A stretch of DNA of 64,000 nucleotides. Origin: Frigoriglobus tundricola (GTDB lineage Bacteria > Planctomycetota > Planctomycetia > Gemmatales > Gemmataceae). The translations under genes and the position numbers were made by a program. The stretch lies in contig NZ_CP053452.2 of NCBI RefSeq assembly GCF_013128195.2, forward strand, positions 1,240,001 to 1,304,000. Reading direction: 5' to 3'. Positions 7,717 through 16,011 of the stretch are shown here, piece after piece. The notes below the pieces were generated by a model. The model saw only the letters and a list, made by a program, of their open reading frames with translations. It made no database searches and was not told the DNA's origin. Every line of letters starts with the position of its first letter. The stretch's first letter is position 1.

Positions 7717-9889
7717 GTGAACGACATCGTCCGCGACTTCCTGCTCGAAAGCCACGAGAGCCTCGCGCAGCTCGACCTCGACCTCGTCACACTCGAACAG
7801 GAGCCGGGCGAGCGGGAGACGCTGGCGCGGGTGTTCCGGACGATCCACACCGTCAAGGGCACGGCCGGGTTCCTGGGGCTCGCCAAGCTCCAGAACGTGA
7901 GCCACGCGGCCGAGACCTTGCTCGGCCGGCTCCGGGCCGGCGAACTCACCTTCACCGCCGAGATCGCCGGCGCGCTGCTCGGTGTCGTGGACGCGATCCG
8001 GCAGATGCTCGCGCAACTCGAAGCGACCGAGCAAGAAGGCGACGGCGACTACTCCGCCCACGTCCGGGCTCTCGAACAACTGACCCGCGATCCCGGCTCC
8101 TCGCGCGCCCGAAAGCCCCAGGAGCCCGTGCCGGATTCCCCCGCCCCCGCGCCCGCGCCACCCGAGCCCCCCCGCGCGGCGCCGGGCGACGAAGAGCCCC
8201 GCGCGCCGCACATCTCGGATACAAGCGTGCGCGTGGACACCGGGCTGCTCGACACCCTCATGACACTGGTTGGCGAACTGGTGCTGGCGCGCAACCAGAT
8301 CGTTCAGTTCAACCGCGCCCAGGAGGGGACCGCGTACCACAGCGCCGTCCAGCGCCTTAACACGCTCACCACCGAACTCCAGGCCGGCGTCACGAAGACG
8401 CGGATGCAGCCCATCGGGAACCTGTGGGCCAAGTTCCCGCGGCTGGTCCGCGACCTGGCCGTCGCGTGCGGGAAGCAGGTGCGCCTGGAGCTGGAGGGGC
8501 ACGACACGGAACTGGACCGGTCGATCATCGAAGCCGTCCGCGACCCGCTGACCCACATGGTCCGCAACGCGGTGGACCACGGCATCGAGCCGCCGGCCGG
8601 GCGGGCCGCGGCCGGCAAGCCGGCCGAGGGCCGGGTGCGGCTGCACGCGTTTCACGAGGGCGGCAAGGTGGTCATCGAGATCACCGACGACGGCGCGGGC
8701 ATCGACCCGGTGCGGGTGCGGGACAAGGCGCTCGCGGCCCAGCTGATCGCCCCCGACCGGGCCGCCGCGATGACGGAGCGCGAGCTGCTCCGGCTCGTCT
8801 TCCTGCCCGGGTTCTCGACCGCGGACCGCGTGTCCCCGCTCTCCGGCCGGGGCGTCGGCATGGACGTGGTGCGGACCAACATCGAGAAGATCGGCGGCAC
8901 CGTGGACCTCGACAGCCAGCGGGGGCTCGGCACCACGCTCCGCATGCGCATCCCGCTGACGCTGGCGATCGTCCCCGCCCTGATCGTGACGACCGGCGGC
9001 GACCGGTACGCCATCCCGCAGGTCAACCTGATCGAGCTGCTGCGGATCGACGGGGCCGTCACCTGGGGCGCCGTCGAGAACGTGTACGGCGCGCCGGTGT
9101 ACCGGCTCCGCGACGCGCTCCTGCCCCTGGTTTATCTCCACCGCGTACTGGGCGTGGACCCGGCGGACGCCCCGGGCGACGCGTTACACGTGGTGGTCGT
9201 CCAGGCCGACGACTACCGGTTCGGGCTGGTCGTGGACGCGATCCACGATACGGAAGAAATCGTCGTCAAGCCGCTCCAGAAGCCGCTCAAGCCCGTCGGC
9301 GTGTTCGCCGGCGCGACGATCATGGGCGACGGCCAGGTGGCGCTCATCCTCGACGTCCCCGGCGTCGGGCAGCGGGCGCGGGCCGCGGGCCGCGGGTCCC
9401 GAACGGGGGCGAGCCGGCTGGCTGGCTGGCCTCCCGGTCCGCGGCCGCGGACCGGGAGCAGCTGCTGCTGTTCACGCCCGGGTCCTCCGGGACGGGCCGC
9501 ATGGCCGTCCCGCTGGCCCGCGTCGCGCGGCTCGAGGAGTTCCCCGCGCGGCGGTCGAACGGGTCGGGGGCCGCGCGGTCGTCCAGTACCGCGGCGAGGT
9601 CCTGCCGCTGGTGCGTCTCGCGCGGGCCTTCGGCCGGCCCCAAACCGGTACCCGCCGGCGCCGTGCGGCCCCCGGCGACGACCTGCTCCGGGTCGTCGTG
9701 TACGCGTCGGGCCGGCACCGCGTCGGGCTCGTGGTGGGCCGCGTGCTCGACATCGTGGACGAGGCGATCACCGCCCGCTCGCCCCCCGTCCGCGCCGGCA
9801 TCCTGTTCAACGCCGTCGTCCAGGGGCTCGTCACCGAGTTCCCGGACGTGGACCTGTTGGTCCGCGCCGCGGGGGGGGGAGCGTCGTGA
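7717..9889 (+). CDS. cheA: Chemotaxis-type histidine kinase CheA (two apparent frame breaks)
   Basis: Starts at GTG 7717. Domains: HPt (residues 1-105, phosphorylated His H44 in TIHTVKGTAGFLG), a Pro-rich linker, dimer helix pair (DTLMTLVGELVLARNQI), HATPase (MVRNAVDHGIEPP, DDGAGID, GRGVGMDVV), one CheW-like domain, then a second CheW-like domain split over three frames. Frame 1 is coding to about 9372, frame 3 for about 9390-9540 (REQLLLFTPG..LARVARLEEFP), and frame 2 from about 9545 (VERVGGRAVVQYRGEVLPLVRLA) to the stop at 9889. Both breaks are explained by one lost base in a G or C run. The frame-2 stop overlaps the cheW start as GTGA, which supports frame 2 as the true C-terminus. Frame 1 happens to stay open into cheW, giving a false fusion. 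Confidence 0.85.
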
Positions 9890-10329
9890 CCGCCGAGCGC
9901 CAGTTCTGCACGGTCCACCTCGCCGGGCACGTCTTCGGCATCGACGTGATGAAGATCCAGGAGGTGGTCCGCGTCCGCGAGATGACGCGGGTGCCGCTGG
10001 CCCCGCCCGTCGTCGTCGGGCTGATGAATCTGCGCGGCGAGATCGTGACGGTCCTCGACCTCCGGCGCCGGTTCGGCCTGCCCGAGCCGCCGCCCGGCCT
10101 GGTCCCGCTCAACGTCGTGGTCCGCACCGACGAGGGGCCGATCAGCCTTCTGGTCGATGACGTCGGGGACGTGTTCCTGGTACCCGAGTCGGCCTTCGAG
10201 GAGCTCCCGGAGACGCTCCGGGGGCTGCCCGCCGAACTGCTGAGCGGCGTGTACAAGCTCGACGGGCAACTGCTCCTGGTTCTCGACACCCGGCGCGCCG
10301 TGAGCCTGGACCCCGCTCCGGCGCGATGA
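9886..10329 (+). CDS. cheW: Coupling protein CheW
   Basis: A 147-residue CheW that links receptor to CheA. It starts at GTG 9886, overlapping the cheA stop by four bases (GTGA), so translation is probably coupled. Typical CheW features are [39 protein letters not shown] and [11 protein letters not shown]. The frame is the same as the front of cheA, so a simple ORF call merges the two; the second CheW-like domain of CheA lies between them in other frames. Confidence 0.9.
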   Translation: MTAERQFCTVHLAGHVFGIDVMKIQEVVRVREMTRVPLAPPVVVGLMNLRGEIVTVLDLRRRFGLPEPPPGLVPLNVVVRTDEGPISLLVDDVGDVFLVPESAFEELPETLRGLPAELLSGVYKLDGQLLLVLDTRRAVSLDPAPAR

Positions 10330-10351
10330 CCCGTTACTCCGAGGAGTTCCC

Positions 10352-11584
10352 GTGAAACCGACCCGGACCAAAGGCCCCAAACAGGTTTCGGCGCGCGAAC
10401 TGGCCGACATGACCGGCCGCCTGGCGGCCATCGACAGGTCGCAGGCGGTCGTCGAGTTCGCCCCGGACGGCACCGTCCTCAACGCGAACGACAACTTCCT
10501 CCGCCCGATGGGGTACACCCTGGACGAGGTCAAGGGGCGGCACCACGGCATGTTCGTCACCGACGCCGAGCGCCACAGCGCGGCGTACCAGGACTTCTGG
10601 GCGCGGCTCGCGCGCGGCGAGAGCCAGGCGGGCGAGTTCAAGCGGGTCGGGAAGAACGGCCAGGAGGTGTGGGTCAGCGGGACCTACACCCCGATTCTCG
10701 GGCCGACCGGCCGCCCGACCAAGGTGATCGAGTACGCGACCGACACGACCGCCCAGGTGCGGCTGCGGCTCGACCTCCAGGCGCTCGTCGAGCGGGTGTC
10801 CGGGAGCGCGTCCGCGCTCACCGCCGCGTCGCACGCGCTCACCGATCTGAGCCAACAGATGGCGGCGAACGCCGAGGAAACGGCCACCCAGGCCAGCGTG
10901 GCGTCGGCCGCCGCCGAACAGGTCAGCCGGAACGTGAGCACCGTCGCCACCGGGACCGAGCAGATGGGGGCGAGCATCAAGGAGATCGCCAAGAGCGCCA
11001 GCGACGCCGCGCGCGTGGCCACGGGCGCCGTCAAAGTGGCCGAGCGGACGAACGCCACCATCGCGAAGCTCGGCGAGTCCAGCGCCGAGATCGGCAACGT
11101 GGTGAAGGTGATCACCTCGATCGCCCAGCAGACCAACCTGCTGGCGCTGAACGCCACCATCGAGGCGGCCCGCGCCGGCGAGGCCGGTAAGGGGTTCGCC
11201 GTGGTTGCCACCGAGGTCAAGGAGCTGGCGAAGCAGACGGCCCGCGCGACCGAGGACATCAGCCGCAAGATCGACGCCATCCAGGCCGGCACGCGCGGGG
11301 CCGTCGAGGCGATCGCGAAGATCGGCGACGTCATCAACCAGATCAACGACATCCAGAACACCATCGCCAGCGCCGTCGAACAGCAGACCGCGACCACCGG
11401 CGAGATCAGCCGCAACATCTCCCAGGCCGCCCACGGGAGCAGCGAGATCGCGCTGAACATCACGGGCGTGGCCCAGGCCGCGCGCGGCACCACCGAGGGC
11501 GCGAGTGAGACGATGCGCGCCGCCGACGACCTCTCCCGGATGGCCCTCGAGCTGCAAGCTCTGGTGGGTCAGTTCAAGAAGTAA
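10352..11584 (+). CDS. Soluble PAS-domain methyl-accepting chemotaxis receptor
   Basis: A 410-residue receptor. Residues about 25-130 form a PAS sensor ([52 protein letters not shown]), like the PAS receptors related to Aer. The rest is helical signalling domain with the conserved hairpin tip [20 protein letters not shown] followed by [18 protein letters not shown]. No membrane segment or signal peptide is visible, so it should act in the cytoplasm. It starts 22 bases after cheW with GAGGAG upstream, so it is in the same operon. The ligand or cofactor is unknown. Confidence 0.92.
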   Translation: MKPTRTKGPKQVSARELADMTGRLAAIDRSQAVVEFAPDGTVLNANDNFLRPMGYTLDEVKGRHHGMFVTDAERHSAAYQDFWARLARGESQAGEFKRVGKNGQEVWVSGTYTPILGPTGRPTKVIEYATDTTAQVRLRLDLQALVERVSGSASALTAASHALTDLSQQMAANAEETATQASVASAAAEQVSRNVSTVATGTEQMGASIKEIAKSASDAARVATGAVKVAERTNATIAKLGESSAEIGNVVKVITSIAQQTNLLALNATIEAARAGEAGKGFAVVATEVKELAKQTARATEDISRKIDAIQAGTRGAVEAIAKIGDVINQINDIQNTIASAVEQQTATTGEISRNISQAAHGSSEIALNITGVAQAARGTTEGASETMRAADDLSRMALELQALVGQFKK

Positions 11585-11590
11585 CCGCCC

Positions 11591-11613
11591 CGCGCCGGGT
11601 GGCGCCCGGCGCG
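11591..11613 (+). terminator. Hairpin after the PAS receptor gene
   Basis: Perfect nine-base arms CGCGCCGGG and CCCGGCGCG with a five-base loop, starting six bases after the stop. No T-tract. It suggests that cheB, 225 bases further on, has its own promoter or is only partly read through. Confidence 0.5.
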
Positions 11614-11837
11614 AAATCTGTACCCGTGGGCGAACTCCGGGGCGTCCCACTTCTCCGCCCAATGACCTTCGGACCCCACCAACCCGCGAACTTTCCCGCG
11701 ACCACACACTCTCAGGATCAACCGGTCCGAACATTCGGCCCAGGCGCCCGAGCGACAGTGTATCATCGGTACCGTCGGCGCGCGTGCGGACCACGTGTGC
11801 CGGAGCCGTTCAGATCGGCCCGTTCGCGGGGTGAAGC

Positions 11838-12926
11838 GTGTCGAAGATCCGGGTGCTGATCGTGGACGATGCCGTCGTCCTCCGCCGCCTGTTGGCCGAG
11901 GAGCTGGCGGCCGATCCGGCGCTGGAGGTCGTCGGCACCGCGGCCAACGGCAAAATCGCGCTCGCGAAGGTGCCCCAAGTCGAACCGGACGTCGTCATCC
12001 TTGATGTCGAAATGCCCGAGCTCGACGGCCTCGCAACGCTCCGTGCGCTCCGCGCCGCCCGCCCGCTCCTGCCCGTGATCATGTTCAGCGCGCTAACCGA
12101 GCGCGGGGCCGAGGCGACACTCGATGCCCTCGCTCTCGGCGCCACGGCGTACTTCCCCAAGCCGGCCGGCACGGACGGGCGCGAGGCGTCGCTCCGGGTC
12201 CTCCGGGACGGCCTGATTCCCGAGATCAAGGCGATCTGCGGGCGCATTCGGAGCGGCAGCTCGGGTGCCCGGCCGGCACCACCCCTCAGCGCGGAGAGCC
12301 GCGTTCCGGGTCCGGACGTTCGGCGCCCGCCCGCGCGCTCGCCCGCGCGCGTCGATGCGATCGCCATCGCGGCCTCGACCGGCGGCCCGAACGCGCTGGC
12401 CGACGTGTTCGGCCGTTTTCCCACCGGGCTGCCGGTGCCGATCGCGATCGTCCAGCACATGCCGCCGGTGTTCACCCGGCTCCTCGCGGAACGGCTCTCC
12501 GCGCGCTCACCGGTGCCGGTCGCGGAGGGCGCGACTGATGCCCCGCTCCAGCCCGGTCGCGCGTGGATCGCACCGGGCGATTTTCACATGGCCGTCACCG
12601 GCCCGGCGACGCACGCGCGATTGCGGGTTCACCAGGAGCCGCCCGAGAACTCGTGCCGCCCGGCGGCCGACGTGCTGTTCCGGTCCGCGGCGCAGGTGTT
12701 CGGCCCGCACCTGCTCGCGGTCGTACTCACCGGTATGGGGCAAGACGGGCTGCGGGGTTGCGAGGCGGTTGTGGCCGCGGGCGGGCGAGTGATCGCCCAG
12801 GACGAGGCCACCTCGGTGGTGTGGGGGATGCCGGGGTTCGTGGCCCGCGCCGGCCTGGCCGAAAAAGTGCTCCCCCTCCCGCAGATCGCGGAGGAGATCG
12901 TTAGCCGGGTGCTACGGCCGAGTTGA
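11838..12926 (+). CDS. cheB: Chemoreceptor glutamate methylesterase CheB
   Basis: Removes methyl groups from receptor glutamates. The 362-residue protein has an N-terminal receiver (VLIVDDAVVLRRLLAEEL, phospho-acceptor D56 in VVILDVEMPELDG, a conserved KPAG) and a C-terminal methylesterase domain whose catalytic Ser is in AASTGGPNAL, His in IVQHMPP and Asp in LTGMGQDGLRGCEAV. A Pro/Arg-rich linker joins them (about 140-170). Starts at GTG 11838. No cheR methyltransferase or separate cheY is visible in the window, so the partner genes must lie elsewhere. Confidence 0.95.
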   Translation: MSKIRVLIVDDAVVLRRLLAEELAADPALEVVGTAANGKIALAKVPQVEPDVVILDVEMPELDGLATLRALRAARPLLPVIMFSALTERGAEATLDALALGATAYFPKPAGTDGREASLRVLRDGLIPEIKAICGRIRSGSSGARPAPPLSAESRVPGPDVRRPPARSPARVDAIAIAASTGGPNALADVFGRFPTGLPVPIAIVQHMPPVFTRLLAERLSARSPVPVAEGATDAPLQPGRAWIAPGDFHMAVTGPATHARLRVHQEPPENSCRPAADVLFRSAAQVFGPHLLAVVLTGMGQDGLRGCEAVVAAGGRVIAQDEATSVVWGMPGFVARAGLAEKVLPLPQIAEEIVSRVLRPS

Positions 12927-12968
12927 TCGCGGGGCGAATCTCGCTCGCGAGGGCGAGGACCTCTCCCT

Positions 12969-13005
12969 CCTTCTCACCGCACTGCCAGGCAGTGCGGTGA
13001 GAAGG
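12969..13005. terminator. Perfect 18-bp inverted repeat between convergent genes
   Basis: Arms 12969-12986 and 12988-13005 are perfectly complementary around one unpaired A (core ACTGCC-A-GGCAGT). It lies between the end of cheB (plus) and the end of the minus-strand gene at 13033, so a bidirectional terminator is likely. Confidence 0.65.
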
Positions 13006-13032
13006 GAAAACGAACCGCGAAACGAGGTATCA

Positions 13033-13656
13033 TCACCGACCGCTGTGAGATTTGAACAGACCGCGAATCGCCTCCTTCACCCGACGGCACTCCTTCGCCT
13101 CTTCGGCGTCCGTGAACGCGAGCGGGGAGCGAACGGAGTCCTCAATGTCGATACTGTTTGCCTGGGTGTAGAGGTCGGGCAGGCGGTGGAACGGCATCGC
13201 CTTCTGTGCCGCGCGGTAGTCGGCCACCTGTTTCTTCTGTTCCGGCGTGTCCGGCAGCCAGTCGTCGAACTTGTGCACGATCCCGGCTGCACGCAACTCG
13301 TCCCGCATCGCGTCGAGCTTTGCGGCGGTAGCCTCGTTCTCCTTGCGGAGCTCTTCGAACGCTCCGGTCGTCACGCGCGGACGAAAGCGGAGGGTAATCT
13401 CGTAGGGTTCGATCGCGGTCGGAGTCGGCGGGTGGGCGGCTAACGCTGCCGGCAGCCCGATCGGATTGTAGAGCCCGATCTTCTTCTCGCACCGGATCGT
13501 GAGCGTCGCGCCGCTGGCCGCAGCCGTCCATCCTTTCGGGAGGGCACCCTTCACGGCCTTTACCGCCTCGGGCGGCACACCGTCCGGCGGCGCGGGCGCG
13601 CCTGCGGAAGCCCCACACGCCACTAGCGCGAAGACCAATCCTTGCAAGTACCGCAT
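13033..13656 (-). CDS. Secreted hypothetical protein
   Basis: A 207-residue protein with a Sec signal peptide (MRYLQGLVFALVACGASAGA). The mature part has a short beta-rich front (WTAAASGATLTIRCEKKIGL, EPYEITLRFRPRV) and a charged helical stretch (about 115-170). No motif that I recognise; similar short periplasmic proteins are common in Gemmata-type genomes. It ends facing cheB across an inverted repeat. It lies downstream of rpiA on the same strand, with 70 bases between, and may be co-transcribed with it. Confidence 0.75.
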   Translation of the reverse strand: MRYLQGLVFALVACGASAGAPAPPDGVPPEAVKAVKGALPKGWTAAASGATLTIRCEKKIGLYNPIGLPAALAAHPPTPTAIEPYEITLRFRPRVTTGAFEELRKENEATAAKLDAMRDELRAAGIVHKFDDWLPDTPEQKKQVADYRAAQKAMPFHRLPDLYTQANSIDIEDSVRSPLAFTDAEEAKECRRVKEAIRGLFKSHSGR

Positions 13657-13726
13657 ACGTGGCTCTCCGGGTTCATGGATGCACGATAGCCTCAGCCCCC
13701 CGCCGTCACAAGGCGCACGCGATCGG

Positions 13727-14413
13727 TCACGCCGCGCTGCCGCGGCGCACTTCCACGTCGTTGCCGTGTTGCACCATGATCGTGTGAGCGCGTTTGACGA
13801 ACAGGCCCGTGCCGACCACGCCGGGAACGGCGTGCAGCGCCGCGTCGGACGCGGCCGGGTCCGTCAGCGGGGCGGTCTTGCAGTCGAGGATGTAGTTGCC
13901 GTTATCGGTCACGAAGAGTTTGCCGTCCTTCGCGCGCGGCTCGCCGACGAAGCCGAGCGCGGCCAGTTGCCGGCGGCACGGCGTCAGCGCGAACGGTACG
14001 ACCTCGACGGGCAGAACGCCCCGCGTGCCGAGTACCGGCACCAGCTTCTCGGACCCGACCAGTATGACGAGTTTCCGCGAAAACGCCGCGACGATCTTCT
14101 CCCGTAGCAGCGCCCCGCCGTACCCCTTGATGAGGTCGCCGGCCGGGTCCACCTCGTCGGCCCCGTCCACGCACACGTCGATCGCGTCCACGTCGTCGAA
14201 GGTGACGAGCGGGATGCCGAGTTGGGTCGCCAGGGTCGCGCTGGCGTCGGACGTCGGTATCCCGCGCACAACCAGACCGGTGCGGACGCGCGCGCCGAGT
14301 GCGTGAATGAACGCGGTCGCGGCCCGGCCGGTGCCCAAGCCGACCACGCTGTTCGCGGGGACCAGTTCGAGTGCGCGCTGGGCGATGGCCTCGGTGCCGG
14401 ATGTGTCCGCCAT
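13727..14413 (-). CDS. rpiA: Ribose-5-phosphate isomerase A
   Basis: Interconverts ribose-5-phosphate and ribulose-5-phosphate in the pentose phosphate pathway. The length of 228 residues is normal. Signature segments are intact: GLGTGRAATAFIHAL (phosphate loop), GIPTSDAS, DVCVDGADEVDP with the catalytic acidic residues, and LIKGYGGALLREKIV. It is encoded divergently from the PQQ-propeller gene at 14551, leaving a 137-base shared upstream region. Confidence 0.95.
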   Translation of the reverse strand: MADTSGTEAIAQRALELVPANSVVGLGTGRAATAFIHALGARVRTGLVVRGIPTSDASATLATQLGIPLVTFDDVDAIDVCVDGADEVDPAGDLIKGYGGALLREKIVAAFSRKLVILVGSEKLVPVLGTRGVLPVEVVPFALTPCRRQLAALGFVGEPRAKDGKLFVTDNGNYILDCKTAPLTDPAASDAALHAVPGVVGTGLFVKRAHTIMVQHGNDVEVRRGSAA

Positions 14414-14550
14414 ATCGGTTCCTCAATGCGGGAGTTGGTGAGGCGATTATCGGCGGGAGAACCGCGACAGGCCAGCGGAAACGCCTTCATCTCCGGCCCG
14501 TCTCGGGTAGACTATGCCGACTGCGCCCGCCCTTCCCGCCGGAGCCACCG

Positions 14551-15831
14551 ATGAACCGCCGCGACTTTCTCGCCGCCCTTCCCCTCTCTGCCGTCGCACC
14601 GCACCTCCTGACAGCCGACGCGCCAAAGCCGCCGTCAGAGAAGCTCGCGATCGGACCGAATGACTGGCCCTGGTGGCGCGGGCCGAACCGCGACGGCGTC
14701 GCCGCCGACCAGAAGATCCCGCTGGAATGGGCCGCGGACAAGAACGTGTTGTGGGAGGCCGCCGTCCCGGGGCGCGGGCACGGTGCCGCGACGGTCGTTG
14801 GGAACCGCGTGTTCCTCGCCACGGCCGACGAGGCGGAGGAAGTACAAGGTCTGCTGTGCCTCGACCGCAAGACCGGGAACCGCTTGTGGCTCGCGGAGGT
14901 CCACCGCGGCCACTTCACGAAAGCCGGGCTGAATACGAAATCCTCACACGCCTCTTCGACCCCCGCGTGTGACGGCGAGCGGGTTTACATCAACTTTCTC
15001 AACAACGGCGCGATCCACGCGACCGCCCTCGACCTCGACGGCAAACCGGTGTGGCAGACGAAAGTCACCGACTACACGCTCCACCAGGGGTTCGGCTCGT
15101 CGCCCACCGTGTACGGTCCGCTGCTCCTCGTCACCGCGGACAACAAGGGCGAACACGGCGTGGTGGTCGGCCTCGACCGGGCAACGGGGAAGCCCGTGTG
15201 GACGCGCAAGCGGCCGAAAGCGCCGAACTACGCTTCGCCCATCATCGTGACCGTGGGCGGTAAAGACCAACTCGTCCTGACCGGGTGCGACCTGGTCACG
15301 AGCCTCGACCCGCTGACCGGCAAAGAGAACTGGGAGCTGAAGGGGGCGACCACCGAGTGCGTGACGTCCACCGTCACCGACGGCAAGCACGTCTTCACCA
15401 GCGGCGGCTACCCGCGGAACCACGTCGCCGCGGTGAAGGCCGACGGGAGCGGCACCGCCTGGGAGAACAAAACGCGGGTATACGTCCCCTCAATGCTGCT
15501 TCGCGACGGGTACCTGTACGCGGTCATGGACGAGGGCAACGCCGTGTGCTGGAAGAGCGACACCGGCGCGGAGATGTGGAAGGCGCGCCTCGGGGGCACG
15601 TTCAGCGCGTCGCCGGTGCGGGTGGGCGAGCACGTTCTCGCGACCAACGAGGCCGGCCGCACGTTCGTCTTCAAAGCGGCGCCCAAGGAGTTCGATCCGG
15701 TCGGTGAGAACCAACTCGGGAACGAAGTGTTCGCGACGCCCACCGTCTGCGGCGGTCGGATTTACATCCGGGCGGCGGTGAAGGAGAAGGGCACCCGGCA
15801 GGAGAAGCTGTTCTGCGTCGGAGAAAAATAG
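14551..15831 (+). CDS. PQQ-binding-like beta-propeller protein, exported
   Basis: A 426-residue protein beginning MNRRDFLAALPLSAVAPHLL, a Tat-like signal (NRRDF plus hydrophobic stretch), which fixes the start at ATG 14551 rather than the longer frame. The rest is a propeller of outer-membrane-protein-assembly/PQQ type with repeated blade ends (GLDRATGKPVWTRK, SLDPLTGKENWELKG, WKSDTGAEMWKARL) and the common planctomycete opening NDWPWWRGPNRDGVA. Such proteins are widespread in planctomycetes; no enzyme residues for alcohol dehydrogenase activity are seen. The substrate is unknown. Confidence 0.88.
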   Translation: MNRRDFLAALPLSAVAPHLLTADAPKPPSEKLAIGPNDWPWWRGPNRDGVAADQKIPLEWAADKNVLWEAAVPGRGHGAATVVGNRVFLATADEAEEVQGLLCLDRKTGNRLWLAEVHRGHFTKAGLNTKSSHASSTPACDGERVYINFLNNGAIHATALDLDGKPVWQTKVTDYTLHQGFGSSPTVYGPLLLVTADNKGEHGVVVGLDRATGKPVWTRKRPKAPNYASPIIVTVGGKDQLVLTGCDLVTSLDPLTGKENWELKGATTECVTSTVTDGKHVFTSGGYPRNHVAAVKADGSGTAWENKTRVYVPSMLLRDGYLYAVMDEGNAVCWKSDTGAEMWKARLGGTFSASPVRVGEHVLATNEAGRTFVFKAAPKEFDPVGENQLGNEVFATPTVCGGRIYIRAAVKEKGTRQEKLFCVGEK

Positions 15832-15894
15832 GCGTTGTGCCCGCTGGGGCGTGACCTGCTCCACCCCGGCCGAATTGCATGAGTCGGTACCTTC

Positions 15895-15956
15895 CCTGGG
15901 ACCGCGGCCGTCTCGGCCGCTCTTCGCGGTGCGGCCGAGACGGCCGCGGTCCCAGG
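15895..15956. terminator. Perfect 26-bp inverted repeat between convergent genes
   Basis: Arms 15895-15920 and 15931-15956 pair perfectly around a ten-base loop (TCTTCGCGGT). It sits between the ends of the propeller gene and pcrA. The arms open with CTGGGACCGCGG and the same opening occurs at 29634, so it is both a likely bidirectional terminator and a copy of a dispersed palindrome. Confidence 0.65.
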
Positions 15957-16011
15957 AAAAGAAACGGGGCTCGCCGCCTCCGTGCCCGTTGCGCCCTCCG
16001 CGGGGAACGCT

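Noticed and set aside
7717-10329. A single 870-residue CheA-CheW fusion protein
   Set aside because: The middle about 170 residues are Arg/Pro/Gly shadow sequence; the true CheA C-terminus is in two other frames, and CheW has its own overlapping GTG start.
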